64,000 nucleotides of DNA. Origin: QHXQ01 sp045807745. Its GTDB lineage: Bacteria; Acidobacteriota; Blastocatellia; Pyrinomonadales; Pyrinomonadaceae. The notes below the pieces were generated by a model. That model saw only the letters and a program-made list of their open reading frames with translations. It made no database searches and was not told the DNA's origin. Below are positions 8,537 through 16,696 of the stretch, one piece after another (the first letter of the stretch is position 1; each line of letters starts with the position of its first letter). The stretch spans positions 124,001 to 188,000 of the forward strand of contig JBJMGT010000015.1 of the NCBI GenBank assembly GCA_045807745.1. Direction: 5' to 3'. A program made the position numbers and the translations under genes.

Positions 8537-10135
8537 TCACTCCACTTCGCACAGCGCAATCACGGGTTGGTGCAGCATCGTGATCTCGGCGGAGCGGCCC
8601 ATGTAGCTGCGGGCCATGGCGATGGCTTCGGTCAGGTTGTCGGCGCGCTCCCAGCCCATGCGTTCGGGGACGTGCGCGTTCTCCGCGCCGGCAGCGATGA
8701 CGTGCCCGACGTGCTGGCGGCCGTTCTCGCCCCAGTACCACATAAAGAATGGGTGCGCGCCGTGATAGGCGTTGCCGCGCCGGTACATCTCGACGTAAGA
8801 GGGGTTGGTCGCAAACTCGCGCTCGTATTTGTCGCGCAGATAAAAAGCGTCGCGCGATTCGGGCAACAGGCGGTTGAAGAACTCGATATAGCTGGGATGG
8901 AAGTTGTGATCGAACTCGTCGTAGCAGGGATGATGGAGGATGAGCACGCCACCTTTCTTCAAGAGCGGGCGGCTGCGATAGAAGTTGAAGTGATAGCCAA
9001 GCGCCATCACCTGCACGAGCAGTGGGTTCAGGATCGAATAGACGTTGTAGGGCGAAATGTCTGGAATGCCCGTGATGAGAATATCGCACTGCCCGTTGAC
9101 GGGGATCGCGTACTGGTCGAAGTTCTTCTTCAGAATCTCGGCGTGCGTCGGCTCGGTCTTGCCGGCGTGACAGGCGATCATCTCGTAGGCGGCGGGCACG
9201 CTGTGCAGCATCTTGCGGCGGGCGGCGCGCGGCAGTTTGCTCATCGTCATCCGCATGGCCTCGTATTTCATGCGGTCGAAGGCCGAGAAGTAGTCCTCGT
9301 TCTTGATCAGGAAATCGAGTTTGCTGTCGTAGATGCGATTGTTGAGCGCCGTCTCGATGTGAAAGACGTTGACGTGCTTGTCCAATAGTTGCCCTAGGCG
9401 CACGACCTTGTGATTAAGGGCCGAGCGCGCCGGGTCCATATAGCTGTCCGAATCACGAATGGTCTGCGGCTCGTGGTGCGCGCGCAACGATTCATAATCG
9501 CAAAGCCCGACCGCGACCGACTTGTGCCCGCCATCCATCGGCACAAGATTGATGTTGCAATAGATGACCAGATCGCTCTCGGCCACGCGCCGGTTGATGC
9601 GCAGCGGCTCGCGGTGCTTGGTCTCGCCGATCACAACCAGCCCGTCTTCCCATTCGGCGTCATGATTATAGTAGCGGTCGGGGTGGAACTCTTTGAAGAT
9701 GTCATCACCGACCATGCGCCGCATCTCCCACTCGGTCATCTTCCGATGGAGCGAGTTGGCGATGATGATGTGCACATCGTCCACACCATAGTCGGCGAGC
9801 ATCTGCAAGACGATCTCCAACATCGTCTGGCGCACGTCGGGCGTCTGCATCGGTGGCAAGGGCAACGAGATGTCATCAATCGCGACCGTGACCTTCATGC
9901 CCGGCTCAAGCTGCGCGAAGAGTGGGTCGCAGTCGTGCGGGTGATTAAGCGCGTAGCGAATAGCGGCGGCGCGATTCGGCAAACCCTTGATCGCGGGCTT
10001 TGGATAGATGACGCGCGTGCCGATGGGCAGGTCTTCAAGGATGAAATCCTCACCCGAAGGGATGATGCGCGGCGCGCTATCGCGGTCGATGTAGACGACC
10101 GACTCGTGTACCTTGCGGCGTAGCTGTAGGCTCAT
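8537..10135 (-). CDS. LarA-like (DUF2088) racemase/epimerase family protein
   Basis: A 532-residue protein related to the nickel-pincer lactate racemase LarA. The N-terminal DUF2088 part has the family block VTVAIDDISLPLP followed by ANSLHRKMTEWEMRRMVG near residue 130, matching the LarA block with its active-site His. YYNHDAEW and GHKSVAVG near residues 156 and 208 match regions that carry further His and the cofactor Lys in LarA. The C-terminal half is longer than in LarA and may define a separate subfamily. No larB, larC or larE cofactor genes are in the window. The start codon directly abuts a heptamer hairpin and has no visible Shine-Dalgarno sequence. Confidence 0.7.
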   Translation of the reverse strand: MSLQLRRKVHESVVYIDRDSAPRIIPSGEDFILEDLPIGTRVIYPKPAIKGLPNRAAAIRYALNHPHDCDPLFAQLEPGMKVTVAIDDISLPLPPMQTPDVRQTMLEIVLQMLADYGVDDVHIIIANSLHRKMTEWEMRRMVGDDIFKEFHPDRYYNHDAEWEDGLVVIGETKHREPLRINRRVAESDLVIYCNINLVPMDGGHKSVAVGLCDYESLRAHHEPQTIRDSDSYMDPARSALNHKVVRLGQLLDKHVNVFHIETALNNRIYDSKLDFLIKNEDYFSAFDRMKYEAMRMTMSKLPRAARRKMLHSVPAAYEMIACHAGKTEPTHAEILKKNFDQYAIPVNGQCDILITGIPDISPYNVYSILNPLLVQVMALGYHFNFYRSRPLLKKGGVLILHHPCYDEFDHNFHPSYIEFFNRLLPESRDAFYLRDKYEREFATNPSYVEMYRRGNAYHGAHPFFMWYWGENGRQHVGHVIAAGAENAHVPERMGWERADNLTEAIAMARSYMGRSAEITMLHQPVIALCEVE

Positions 10136-10140
10136 AAGAA

Positions 10141-10222
10141 AAGTGCTGAGTGCTGAGTGCTGAGTGCTGAGTGCAAGACAATTGCTTTTGTCTCAGCACT
10201 CAGCACTCAGCACTCAGCACTT
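10141..10222. repeat. perfect 31-bp inverted repeat of heptamer GTGCTGA
   Basis: Arms 10141-10171 and 10192-10222 are exact reverse complements. Each is about four tandem copies of GTGCTGA, around a 20-base loop. It sits between the end of the prolyl oligopeptidase gene and the start of the LarA-like gene, five bases from the latter's start codon, and shares its repeat word with 962-1043. Confidence 0.9.
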
Positions 10223-10225
10223 CTT

Positions 10226-12403
10226 TTATCCTTTCATCGCGGGCACGTTCATGCTCAGGGCGCGGACGAGGAAGCCCCAGCGGTCGGCGACCTCTTCGAT
10301 CTGCTTGGATGTGGGCTTGCCCGCGCCGTGCCCGGCCTTTGTCTCGATGCGGATCAGGACGGGGGCAGGGCCGGCTTGCGCCGCCTGCATGGTCGCGGCG
10401 AACTTGAAGCTGTGGCCGGGCCAGACGCGGTCGTCGTGGTCGGCCGTGGTGATCAAGGTCGGCGGATAGCTTGTGCCCGGTCTGAGGTTATGGAGCGGCG
10501 AGTAGGCATAGATATATTTGAAGTCCGCCGGGTTGTCGGGGTAACCATACTCGGTCTGCCACGCCGCACCGATGGTGAACTTTTGGAAGCGCAGCATGTC
10601 CATCACGCCGACCGCCGGGATCGCCGCGCCGAAGAGTTCCGGCCGCTGTGTGAGCACCGCGCCGACGAGCAAGCCGCCATTTGAGCCGCCGAAGATCGAG
10701 AGCTTGGGCGTGGACGTGTACTTGTTCGCGATCAGCCACTCGGCGGCGGCGATGAAGTCGTCAAAGACGTTCTGCTTCTTCTCCTTCATGCCCGCTTCGT
10801 GCCAAGCCTTGCCGTACTCGCTGCCGCCGCGCAGGTTCGCCAACGCGTAGACGCCGCCCATCTCCATCCAGACGAGATTCGAGACAGAGAACGCGGGTGT
10901 CTCGGCTATGTCGAAGCCGCCGTAGGCGTAGAGCAGCGTCGGGTTCTGCCCGTCGAGCTTCAGTCCCTTCTTGTGCGTGATGAACATCGGCACGCGCGTA
11001 CCGTCTTTGCTGTTGTAGAAGACCTGCTTGGTTTCGTAGTCGTTCGGGTTGAAGTCAACCTTGGGCTGGCGATAGACGGAGCTTTTGCCGGTCGTTAGAT
11101 CAAGTCGATAGATCGTCGAGGGTACGGTGAAGCTGGCAAAGGAGTAGAAAGTTTCTTTATCTTTCTGCCGGCCTGTGAAGCCGCCGACCGCGCCGATGCC
11201 GGGCAGTTGCAGCTCGCGCACAAGCTGCCCGCGTGTGTCGTAAGTCCTGACCTGCGAGTGTGCGTCCTGCAAATAGGCCGCGATGAATTGATTGTTGATG
11301 AAGCTGACGCTGTCGAGCGTATCTTTCGCTTCCGGCACGACCGTCTTCCAATTCTTCGGTTCGGGCGCGCGCGTGTCGATGGCGATGACGCGCTTGTGCG
11401 GTGCGTCGCGGTCTGTGTGGAAGTAGAGGACGGGGCCATCGTTGCCGATGAAATACTGCGCCACGCCCGCGTCGTCCAACAGCTTGACGACCGGCGCATC
11501 TTTGACTTGCAGGTCTTTATAGTAGACGCGATTCTCGGCGCTTGCGCCGGGGAAGCCGGTGATGATCAGGTAGCGCCCGTCGTCTGTGACGCCGCCATTG
11601 ATCGTGCCCTCTTTGAGCGCGTCGGGGGCGACGAGGATCAGTTGATCTTCAGCCTGCGCCGTGCCCAGCCGGTGATAATACATCTTGTGATACTGGTTGG
11701 CGGCGGCGAGCGTGCTGCTGCCCGCCTTCGGCTCGTCATAGCGACTATAGAAGAAGCCTTTGCCGTCCGCCGTCCAGGACGCGCCGGAGAACTTGACCCA
11801 CTTAATCACGTCCGGCAGGTCTTGCCCGGTCGCCACATCGCGCACGTGCCAGTCGTTCCAATCAGAGCCGGAAGCGGCCAGCCCGTAAGCCATTAGCTTG
11901 CCGTCCTGACTAATGGCCGTGCCGGCAAGCGCGACCGTGCCGTCGGTTGAGAGCTTGTTCGGATCAAGCAGCATGCGCGGCGTGCCGTCAAGCGTATCGA
12001 CGGTGTAGAGCACGTTCTGATTTTGCAGTCCGTCGTTCTTGGAATAGAAATAGCGCCCGCCCTCTTTGAAGGGCACGCCGTAGCGCTCGTAGTTCCACAA
12101 CTTCGTCAGCCGTGCCTTGATCGCGGCGCGCTCCGGAATCTGATTCAGATAATCAAAGGTCAACTTGTTTTCGGCCTCGACCCACGCCTTGGTCTCGGCG
12201 GAGTCGAGGTCTTCGAGCCAGCGATAAGGATCGGCCACTTTCGTGCCATTGAAATCGTCAACTTGATCCATTTTATGTGCGACCGGATAGGTGAGTGGGT
12301 CACTAGCGGGTGAAATCACACGATAACGAGTGAGCTGACCACTAACGAGCGGGACGAGCAATAGCAGCGCGAGCACAGGGGCGAAAGATTTGAGCGAACG
12401 CAT
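10226..12403 (-). CDS. prolyl oligopeptidase family serine peptidase (S9A), exported
   Basis: A 725-residue S9A peptidase that cleaves short proline-containing peptides, probably in the periplasm. A signal peptide is clear (MRSLKSFAPVLALLLLVPLVSG). The N-terminal segment YPVAHKMDQVDDFNGTKVADPYRWLEDL is typical of prolyl oligopeptidases, a beta-propeller follows, and the catalytic domain is at the end: nucleophile Ser in GGSNGG near 571, Asp in TADHDDRVWPG near 655 and His in AGHGAGK near 697. The longest frame starts at 12646, but the ATG at 12403 has AAAGGAG eight bases upstream and begins the signal peptide. It lies 62 bp after the HAD gene on the same strand. The length is normal for the family. 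Confidence 0.95.
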   Translation of the reverse strand: MRSLKSFAPVLALLLLVPLVSGQLTRYRVISPASDPLTYPVAHKMDQVDDFNGTKVADPYRWLEDLDSAETKAWVEAENKLTFDYLNQIPERAAIKARLTKLWNYERYGVPFKEGGRYFYSKNDGLQNQNVLYTVDTLDGTPRMLLDPNKLSTDGTVALAGTAISQDGKLMAYGLAASGSDWNDWHVRDVATGQDLPDVIKWVKFSGASWTADGKGFFYSRYDEPKAGSSTLAAANQYHKMYYHRLGTAQAEDQLILVAPDALKEGTINGGVTDDGRYLIITGFPGASAENRVYYKDLQVKDAPVVKLLDDAGVAQYFIGNDGPVLYFHTDRDAPHKRVIAIDTRAPEPKNWKTVVPEAKDTLDSVSFINNQFIAAYLQDAHSQVRTYDTRGQLVRELQLPGIGAVGGFTGRQKDKETFYSFASFTVPSTIYRLDLTTGKSSVYRQPKVDFNPNDYETKQVFYNSKDGTRVPMFITHKKGLKLDGQNPTLLYAYGGFDIAETPAFSVSNLVWMEMGGVYALANLRGGSEYGKAWHEAGMKEKKQNVFDDFIAAAEWLIANKYTSTPKLSIFGGSNGGLLVGAVLTQRPELFGAAIPAVGVMDMLRFQKFTIGAAWQTEYGYPDNPADFKYIYAYSPLHNLRPGTSYPPTLITTADHDDRVWPGHSFKFAATMQAAQAGPAPVLIRIETKAGHGAGKPTSKQIEEVADRWGFLVRALSMNVPAMKG

Positions 12404-12465
12404 TATGGAAACTCCTTTAAAAATTTCGTGGCCCATGGAGAAGAGATTTGCGAACAGAGTGTAAC

Positions 12466-13128
12466 TCACTTCAAGCTGATCACGGGCCAATCGTGGTGGA
12501 GCGCCGTCTGGCGCAGACGCATGTCCGGGTTGACGGCCGCCGGATGTCCGACGATGGAGAGCATCGGCAGATCGCTCATGCTGTCGCTGTAAGCGTAGGA
12601 CTCGCTCAGGCTGATCTTCTCGCGCTCGGCAAAGATGCGAATCCAACTCGCTTTAGTCGCAGCGGCCAAGACGGGCGGCAACAGTCGCCCGGTCGCTACG
12701 CCGTTAACGAACTCTAAGCGGTTCGCCGCGTAGTCCACGATGCCCAGATACTCCATCAGCGGCTTGACCGAAATGTCGAGCGCGCCGGTGACGACGACTT
12801 GCCGGAGACCGAGTTTGCGCGATTGTTCGATCAACTCGAACGCGCCGGGATAGACGGCCGGTTTCAACACGCCCTCAAACAATTCGGCTGCAAAGAAGCG
12901 CAGGCGGTCTTCCGTCTCGCCCTTATAGCGTTTGAAGAAGAGATCGTTGAAGACATTGCGGCTGTACTGATCCGTCACGGCAAAGAGCGGCAGACTCAGC
13001 ACGGTCGCGGCCGATTTCGACAGGCTGCGCCACAAGCCCTGCTGGTTGCGCGCGTAGAAGCCGAGCGTGTGCACCAGATTGGTGCTGACGAGCGTGCCCT
13101 CCAGATCGTAGAAAGCGGCGGCGGCCAA
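12466..13128 (-). CDS. HAD-IB family phosphatase
   Basis: A 220-residue HAD-superfamily subclass IB hydrolase. Motif I FYDLEGTL is at residues 6-13; it has Glu where many members have a second Asp (DxDGT). Motif II VVTGALDISV is near residue 113, and motif IV SESYAYSDSMSDLPML near residue 178. HAD-IB members remove phosphate from serine, glycerol-lipid or nucleotide substrates. Here the lipid neighbourhood suggests, but does not prove, a phospholipid-related substrate. The start is TTG at 13128 with a strong GGGAGG six to seven bases upstream. It is transcribed away from the small Cys-motif gene across an AT-rich gap of about 190 bp. Confidence 0.85.
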   Translation of the reverse strand: MAAAAFYDLEGTLVSTNLVHTLGFYARNQQGLWRSLSKSAATVLSLPLFAVTDQYSRNVFNDLFFKRYKGETEDRLRFFAAELFEGVLKPAVYPGAFELIEQSRKLGLRQVVVTGALDISVKPLMEYLGIVDYAANRLEFVNGVATGRLLPPVLAAATKASWIRIFAEREKISLSESYAYSDSMSDLPMLSIVGHPAAVNPDMRLRQTALHHDWPVISLK

Positions 13129-13318
13129 ATCGATCCTCCCGATGGGCCAAGTGCTAAAGAAAAAGCTTGCGCGTAGAACACACGATATTACGGCTGAAGA
13201 AGTGCGGGCAAAATATTACTATATCCGGCAGACATTCGGTAACCTGTCGCGGACGCGCAAGCGCTTGACAAGGCGCAAATGCCCCCGCCCGCGCGGCAAA
13301 GCGAGAGGGTGCACAGCC

Positions 13319-13549
13319 ATGACGACTCAACCAAACTGTTCCTGCGCGGCGTTCGAACGCTTGGAGGGCGCGAGCGTGCCTGCCTACAGCAACGCGTTTC
13401 TCGAAGATTTAGGGCGCATTGATCCGGCGCAAAAGAATATCTATCGTTGTCGCGTCTGCGGGCGCAGGTGGGAGCGCCGCGCACCAGACGCCGAGCATGC
13501 GCGGCCATCGCTCGTGCGTCTCGACGAAGCACAAGGCTTAAACTCTTAG
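13319..13549 (+). CDS. small protein with CxC and CxxC metal-site motifs
   Basis: A 76-residue protein of no recognised function. It has CSC at residues 6-8 and CRVCGRRW near residues 50-57, spaced like a treble-clef or zinc-ribbon metal site. The start at 13319 is preceded by GAGAGGG. A longer frame from 13142 exists, but its first 59 codons look like basic non-coding sequence. Its last 12 bases overlap the end of the convergent receiver gene (13538-13918), so the two transcripts are antisense at their 3' ends. Confidence 0.6.
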   Translation: MTTQPNCSCAAFERLEGASVPAYSNAFLEDLGRIDPAQKNIYRCRVCGRRWERRAPDAEHARPSLVRLDEAQGLNS

Positions 13550-13918
13550 TCTGCTTTGCAGATCATAGAACGGCACACACTCGGCGTCGCGCCCCGCATC
13601 GATGAGTAAGTCGCGCATGCGCGCCGCGCCCGTGTAGTTCAGCGAGTGGATGATGATGAGCGCCACGCGACTGCGATCCGGATGCGCGGCCAGCCACGCT
13701 GCAACCGCGTAACCGGTGCGTTCATCATCCGGCTCATTCGAGAAGTAGTGCTCCTCCGCCAGATCGTGATCGAGCAGGATGGCTGCATACTCGCGCTCGG
13801 CGAGCCACGCCACAGCCTCGCGCACATCGCAGGTCACGTCCAACTCATAACCCGCCAGCCGCGCCCGAAACCAGACGCAACGTTCTTCATCATCCTCGAC
13901 CAAAAGAATCCGCGACAT
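13538..13918 (-). CDS. receiver-like protein, cyclic-phosphate-processing receiver (cREC) type
   Basis: A 126-residue single-domain protein. It begins ILLVEDDEERCVWF like a response regulator receiver. The central block is AAILLDHDLAEEHYF, with Asp-His-Asp in place of the usual phospho-acceptor context, and IIIHSLNYTGAARM follows. This pattern fits the receiver-derived cREC group thought to handle cyclic phosphates in nucleotide conflict or RNA repair settings. No kinase or output domain is present. It converges on the small Cys-motif gene with a 12-bp overlap. An ordinary stand-alone receiver is the alternative reading. Confidence 0.65.
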   Translation of the reverse strand: MSRILLVEDDEERCVWFRARLAGYELDVTCDVREAVAWLAEREYAAILLDHDLAEEHYFSNEPDDERTGYAVAAWLAAHPDRSRVALIIIHSLNYTGAARMRDLLIDAGRDAECVPFYDLQSRLRV

Positions 13919-13921
13919 AAG

Positions 13922-13984
13922 AAGCTGTAAGCGATTAACTGTTTGTTTATGCTGATAGCTAATGGCTAACAGCTAACAGCTTAC
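13922..13984. repeat. period-7 inverted repeat (GCTGTTA words)
   Basis: On the minus strand the arm reads GCTGTTA, GCTGTTA, GCCATTA, GCTATCA, a heptamer series. The opposite arm at 13922-13941 pairs with it imperfectly. It lies between the receiver gene start and the exonuclease III start, so it occupies the whole divergent promoter region. Confidence 0.6.
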
Positions 13985-14000
13985 GGTATTATTCCGCCAC

Positions 14001-14771
14001 GTGAAAATCGCAACGTGGAATGTTAATTCGGTGCTGGCGCGCCTGCCGCTGGTCGAGCAGTGGTTGCGGACGGCGCGCCCCGACGTGTTGTGTTTGCAGG
14101 AGACGAAGTGTACAGATGAGAAGTTTCCGGCCGCGCCCTTAGCCGAACTCGGTTATCAGTCCGTCGCTTACGGGCAACCGACATACAACGGTGTGGCGAT
14201 CCTCGCGCGGCAGACGATCATGGACGTGCGGCGTGGCTTTAGCGATGAGAACGAAACGGCGCACGCGCGTCTGCTCGCAGCGACGGTCGGCGGCGTGCGC
14301 ATCGTCAACATCTATGTGCCCAATGGTCAAGCGGTGGGCACGGAGAAATATCAATTCAAGCTCGCGTGGCTCAAGCGGCTGCGTGAGTTTTTCGACGAGC
14401 ATTATTGGACGGATGACGACGTACTAGTGTGCGGCGATTTCAACGTCGCGCCCGAAGACCGCGACGTGCATGATCCACAGCTCTGGCACGGGCGTATACT
14501 TTTCAGTGGGCCGGAAAAGCAGGCGCTCGCAGAGGTGAAAGACTGGGGCTTCGTGGACGCCTACCGCCAGCATGTCGCGGCGGGCGGCAACTTCTCTTGG
14601 TGGGACTATCGCGCCGCCGGCTTCCGGCGCAACGCGGGTCTGCGGATCGATCACATCTGGGTCTCGCCACCGCTCGCCGAGCGTTGCACGGACGCTTGGA
14701 TCGACAGAGAGCCGCGCGGCTGGGAACGGCCATCGGATCACACGCCGGTGGTGGCGAACTTCAAGGCATGA
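14001..14771 (+). CDS. xth: exodeoxyribonuclease III
   Basis: A 256-residue exonuclease III / AP endonuclease that nicks DNA at abasic sites and degrades 3' ends in base-excision repair. The family signature KIATWNVNSVLARL opens the protein and LCLQETK follows near residue 31, with the metal-binding Glu. DVLVCGDFNVAPEDRD is near 139 and the catalytic His lies in RPSDHTPV near the end. The start codon is GTG at 14001. The length and motif order are normal. It is followed 10 bases later by a short-chain dehydrogenase gene and probably shares its transcript. Confidence 0.96.
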   Translation: MKIATWNVNSVLARLPLVEQWLRTARPDVLCLQETKCTDEKFPAAPLAELGYQSVAYGQPTYNGVAILARQTIMDVRRGFSDENETAHARLLAATVGGVRIVNIYVPNGQAVGTEKYQFKLAWLKRLREFFDEHYWTDDDVLVCGDFNVAPEDRDVHDPQLWHGRILFSGPEKQALAEVKDWGFVDAYRQHVAAGGNFSWWDYRAAGFRRNAGLRIDHIWVSPPLAERCTDAWIDREPRGWERPSDHTPVVANFKA

Positions 14772-14781
14772 GGGGGAAGCA

Positions 14782-15837
14782 ATGAGCGAACAACAAGGAA
14801 ATGGTTTAAGCAGACGCAATGGGCAGAACAACACTTGGCTGTGGGCCGCGGCGGGCTTGAGCGGACTGATGGCGGCGCGTGCGTTGTTGCGCCGGACGCG
14901 TGAGTTTGATTTCCGCGACAAGGTGGTACTGATCACGGGCGGCTCGCGCGGATTAGGTTTGGTGCTGGCCCGCGAGTTGGCGAAAGAGGGCGCGCGTCTG
15001 TGTCTGTGCGCGCGCGACCCGGCGGAATTGGAACGTGCGCGCGCCGATCTCGCGGCGCAGGGCGCGGAGGTGCTGGTCTTTCCGTGTGACGTGACCGACC
15101 GCGTACAGGTCGCCGAGTGGGTGCGCGTGGCGCATGATCGCTACGGCCGCATCGATGTGCTCATCAACAACGCGGGTGTGATCGAAGTCGGGCCGTTTGA
15201 GGTGCAGACGCTTGCGGATTTTGAAGAGGCAATGCGGACGCACTTCTGGGGGCCGCTCTACACGATCATGGCGGTGCTGCCGGAGATGAAGCGACGAGGC
15301 GCAGGGCGCATCGTCAACATCTCTTCCATCGGTGGCAAGATCGGCATCCCGCATCTCGTCCCATACAGCGCGAGCAAGTTCGCGCTCGTGGGTCTCTCAG
15401 AGGGCTTGCGCGCGGAGTTGATGAAGGACGGCATTGTCGTCACGACCGTCTGTCCGGGCTTGATGCGCACGGGCAGCCCGCGCAACGCCGTCTTCAAAGG
15501 GCAGCATCGCGCGGAGTACGCTTGGTTCAGTATCAGCGACGCGCTGCCGGTCACGTCCATGCAGGCCGAGCGCGCGGCCCGGCAGATCATCTCTGCCTGT
15601 CAGCGCGGCGACGCCGAAGCGATTCTCTCCACGCAGGCCGTCGTCGCGATCAAATTCCACGCGCTCATGCCGGAGTTGAGCGCAGACCTGCGCGCGCTCG
15701 TGCATCAACTGCTGCCCGCGCCCGGCGGGATCGGCACACGCCGCGCGCAAGGCAAAGACAGCGAGTCGAAGTTGTCGCCTTCGCTCTTGACGGCGCTCAG
15801 CGACCGGGCCGCGGCGCAAAATAACGAAGTGCCGTAA
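14782..15837 (+). CDS. SDR family NAD(P)-dependent oxidoreductase with N-terminal membrane segment
   Basis: A 351-residue classical short-chain dehydrogenase. The cofactor motif GGSRGLG is near residue 53, NNAG near 128, and catalytic YSASK near 195. Before the Rossmann fold is a hydrophobic stretch (WLWAAAGLSGLMAARALL) that may anchor it to the membrane, and it has an extra C-terminal region of about 60 residues after the fold. The start at 14782 has AGGGGGAAGC upstream; the longer frame from 14572 lies antiframe in exonuclease III. Substrate unknown. Confidence 0.9.
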   Translation: MSEQQGNGLSRRNGQNNTWLWAAAGLSGLMAARALLRRTREFDFRDKVVLITGGSRGLGLVLARELAKEGARLCLCARDPAELERARADLAAQGAEVLVFPCDVTDRVQVAEWVRVAHDRYGRIDVLINNAGVIEVGPFEVQTLADFEEAMRTHFWGPLYTIMAVLPEMKRRGAGRIVNISSIGGKIGIPHLVPYSASKFALVGLSEGLRAELMKDGIVVTTVCPGLMRTGSPRNAVFKGQHRAEYAWFSISDALPVTSMQAERAARQIISACQRGDAEAILSTQAVVAIKFHALMPELSADLRALVHQLLPAPGGIGTRRAQGKDSESKLSPSLLTALSDRAAAQNNEVP

Positions 15838-15862
15838 TACAGATCGGTTACGCTGACAGGCG

Positions 15863-16696
15863 ATGCTGGTTAAGGTGCGCCTCGACCGTCAGTCAACACA
15901 GAGAGAGGAGCAGTTTGGGTTGAGTGGAGACCAGAAGTGGCCGGCTGTGTTGTGGCTGGTGCGGCACGGTCAGAGCGCGTCGAATGTGGCGCGCGACGCG
16001 GCCGAAGCGGCCGGTTTGAAAGAGATCGCGCTCGATGTCCGGCGCGACATGGACGTGCCGCTCTCGCCGTTGGGCGAGCAACAAGCAGCGGCGCTCGGCT
16101 GTTGGTTCGGGCAGATGCCGACAGAGCAGCGACCGGAAGTGATCTTGACCTCAACTTACTTGCGCTCACGCGCCACGGCCGAGATCGCTTTGCGCGCGGG
16201 TGGATTCAACCCTAATGCTGTCACGCTCCACGCCGACGAGCGGCTGCGCGAGAAAGAGTTTGGCATCCTCGACCGGCTGACGAAGGAAGGCATCAAGGAG
16301 CGATATCCGGAGCAGTATGAATTACGCGAGGCGATTGGTAAGTTCTATCATCGCCCGCCCGGCGGCGAGAGTTGGTGCGACGTGATCCTGCGCCTGCGCA
16401 GTGTCATCGACACGCTGACGCGCGACTATCGCCGCGAACGCGTTCTCATCGTCGCACACTCGGTCGTCGTGCTCTGCTTCCGTTACCTGATCGAGCGCAT
16501 GAGCGAAGACGCGATCCTCAACATCGACCGCACGGACGACGTGCCCAACTGCGCCGTCACCGAATATGAGTTCGACCCGCACGCAGACCACCGGCACGGC
16601 CGCCTCGTCCTGCGCCGCTACAACTTCGTCGCACCGCTCGAAGCCGAAGGCGCAACCGTCACAACCAAGAAGGATGTCCCCGTCGCACCGAAATAA
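15863..16696 (+). CDS. histidine phosphatase family protein
   Basis: A 277-residue member of the phosphoglycerate-mutase-like branch of histidine phosphatases. The catalytic LVRHGQSASN motif is near residue 32, and the second catalytic His lies in VLIVAHSVVVLCF near residue 195. The region YLRSRATAEIAL carries the expected Arg. The substrate cannot be read from sequence. Its end overlaps the start of the next gene by 23 bases, which suggests coupled translation with the NAD(P)H-hydrate dehydratase. Confidence 0.88.
   Translation: MLVKVRLDRQSTQREEQFGLSGDQKWPAVLWLVRHGQSASNVARDAAEAAGLKEIALDVRRDMDVPLSPLGEQQAAALGCWFGQMPTEQRPEVILTSTYLRSRATAEIALRAGGFNPNAVTLHADERLREKEFGILDRLTKEGIKERYPEQYELREAIGKFYHRPPGGESWCDVILRLRSVIDTLTRDYRRERVLIVAHSVVVLCFRYLIERMSEDAILNIDRTDDVPNCAVTEYEFDPHADHRHGRLVLRRYNFVAPLEAEGATVTTKKDVPVAPK

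Noticed and set aside
8523..9089. N-terminal extension of the deoxyribosyltransferase-like frame
   Set aside because: It overlaps the LarA-like gene in another frame and switches from Arg-rich shadow to real protein exactly at MEDRQLIAF.
13142..13318. Upstream start for the small Cys-motif protein
   Set aside because: The extra 59 codons are basic, cover the divergent promoter region and lack a ribosome site.
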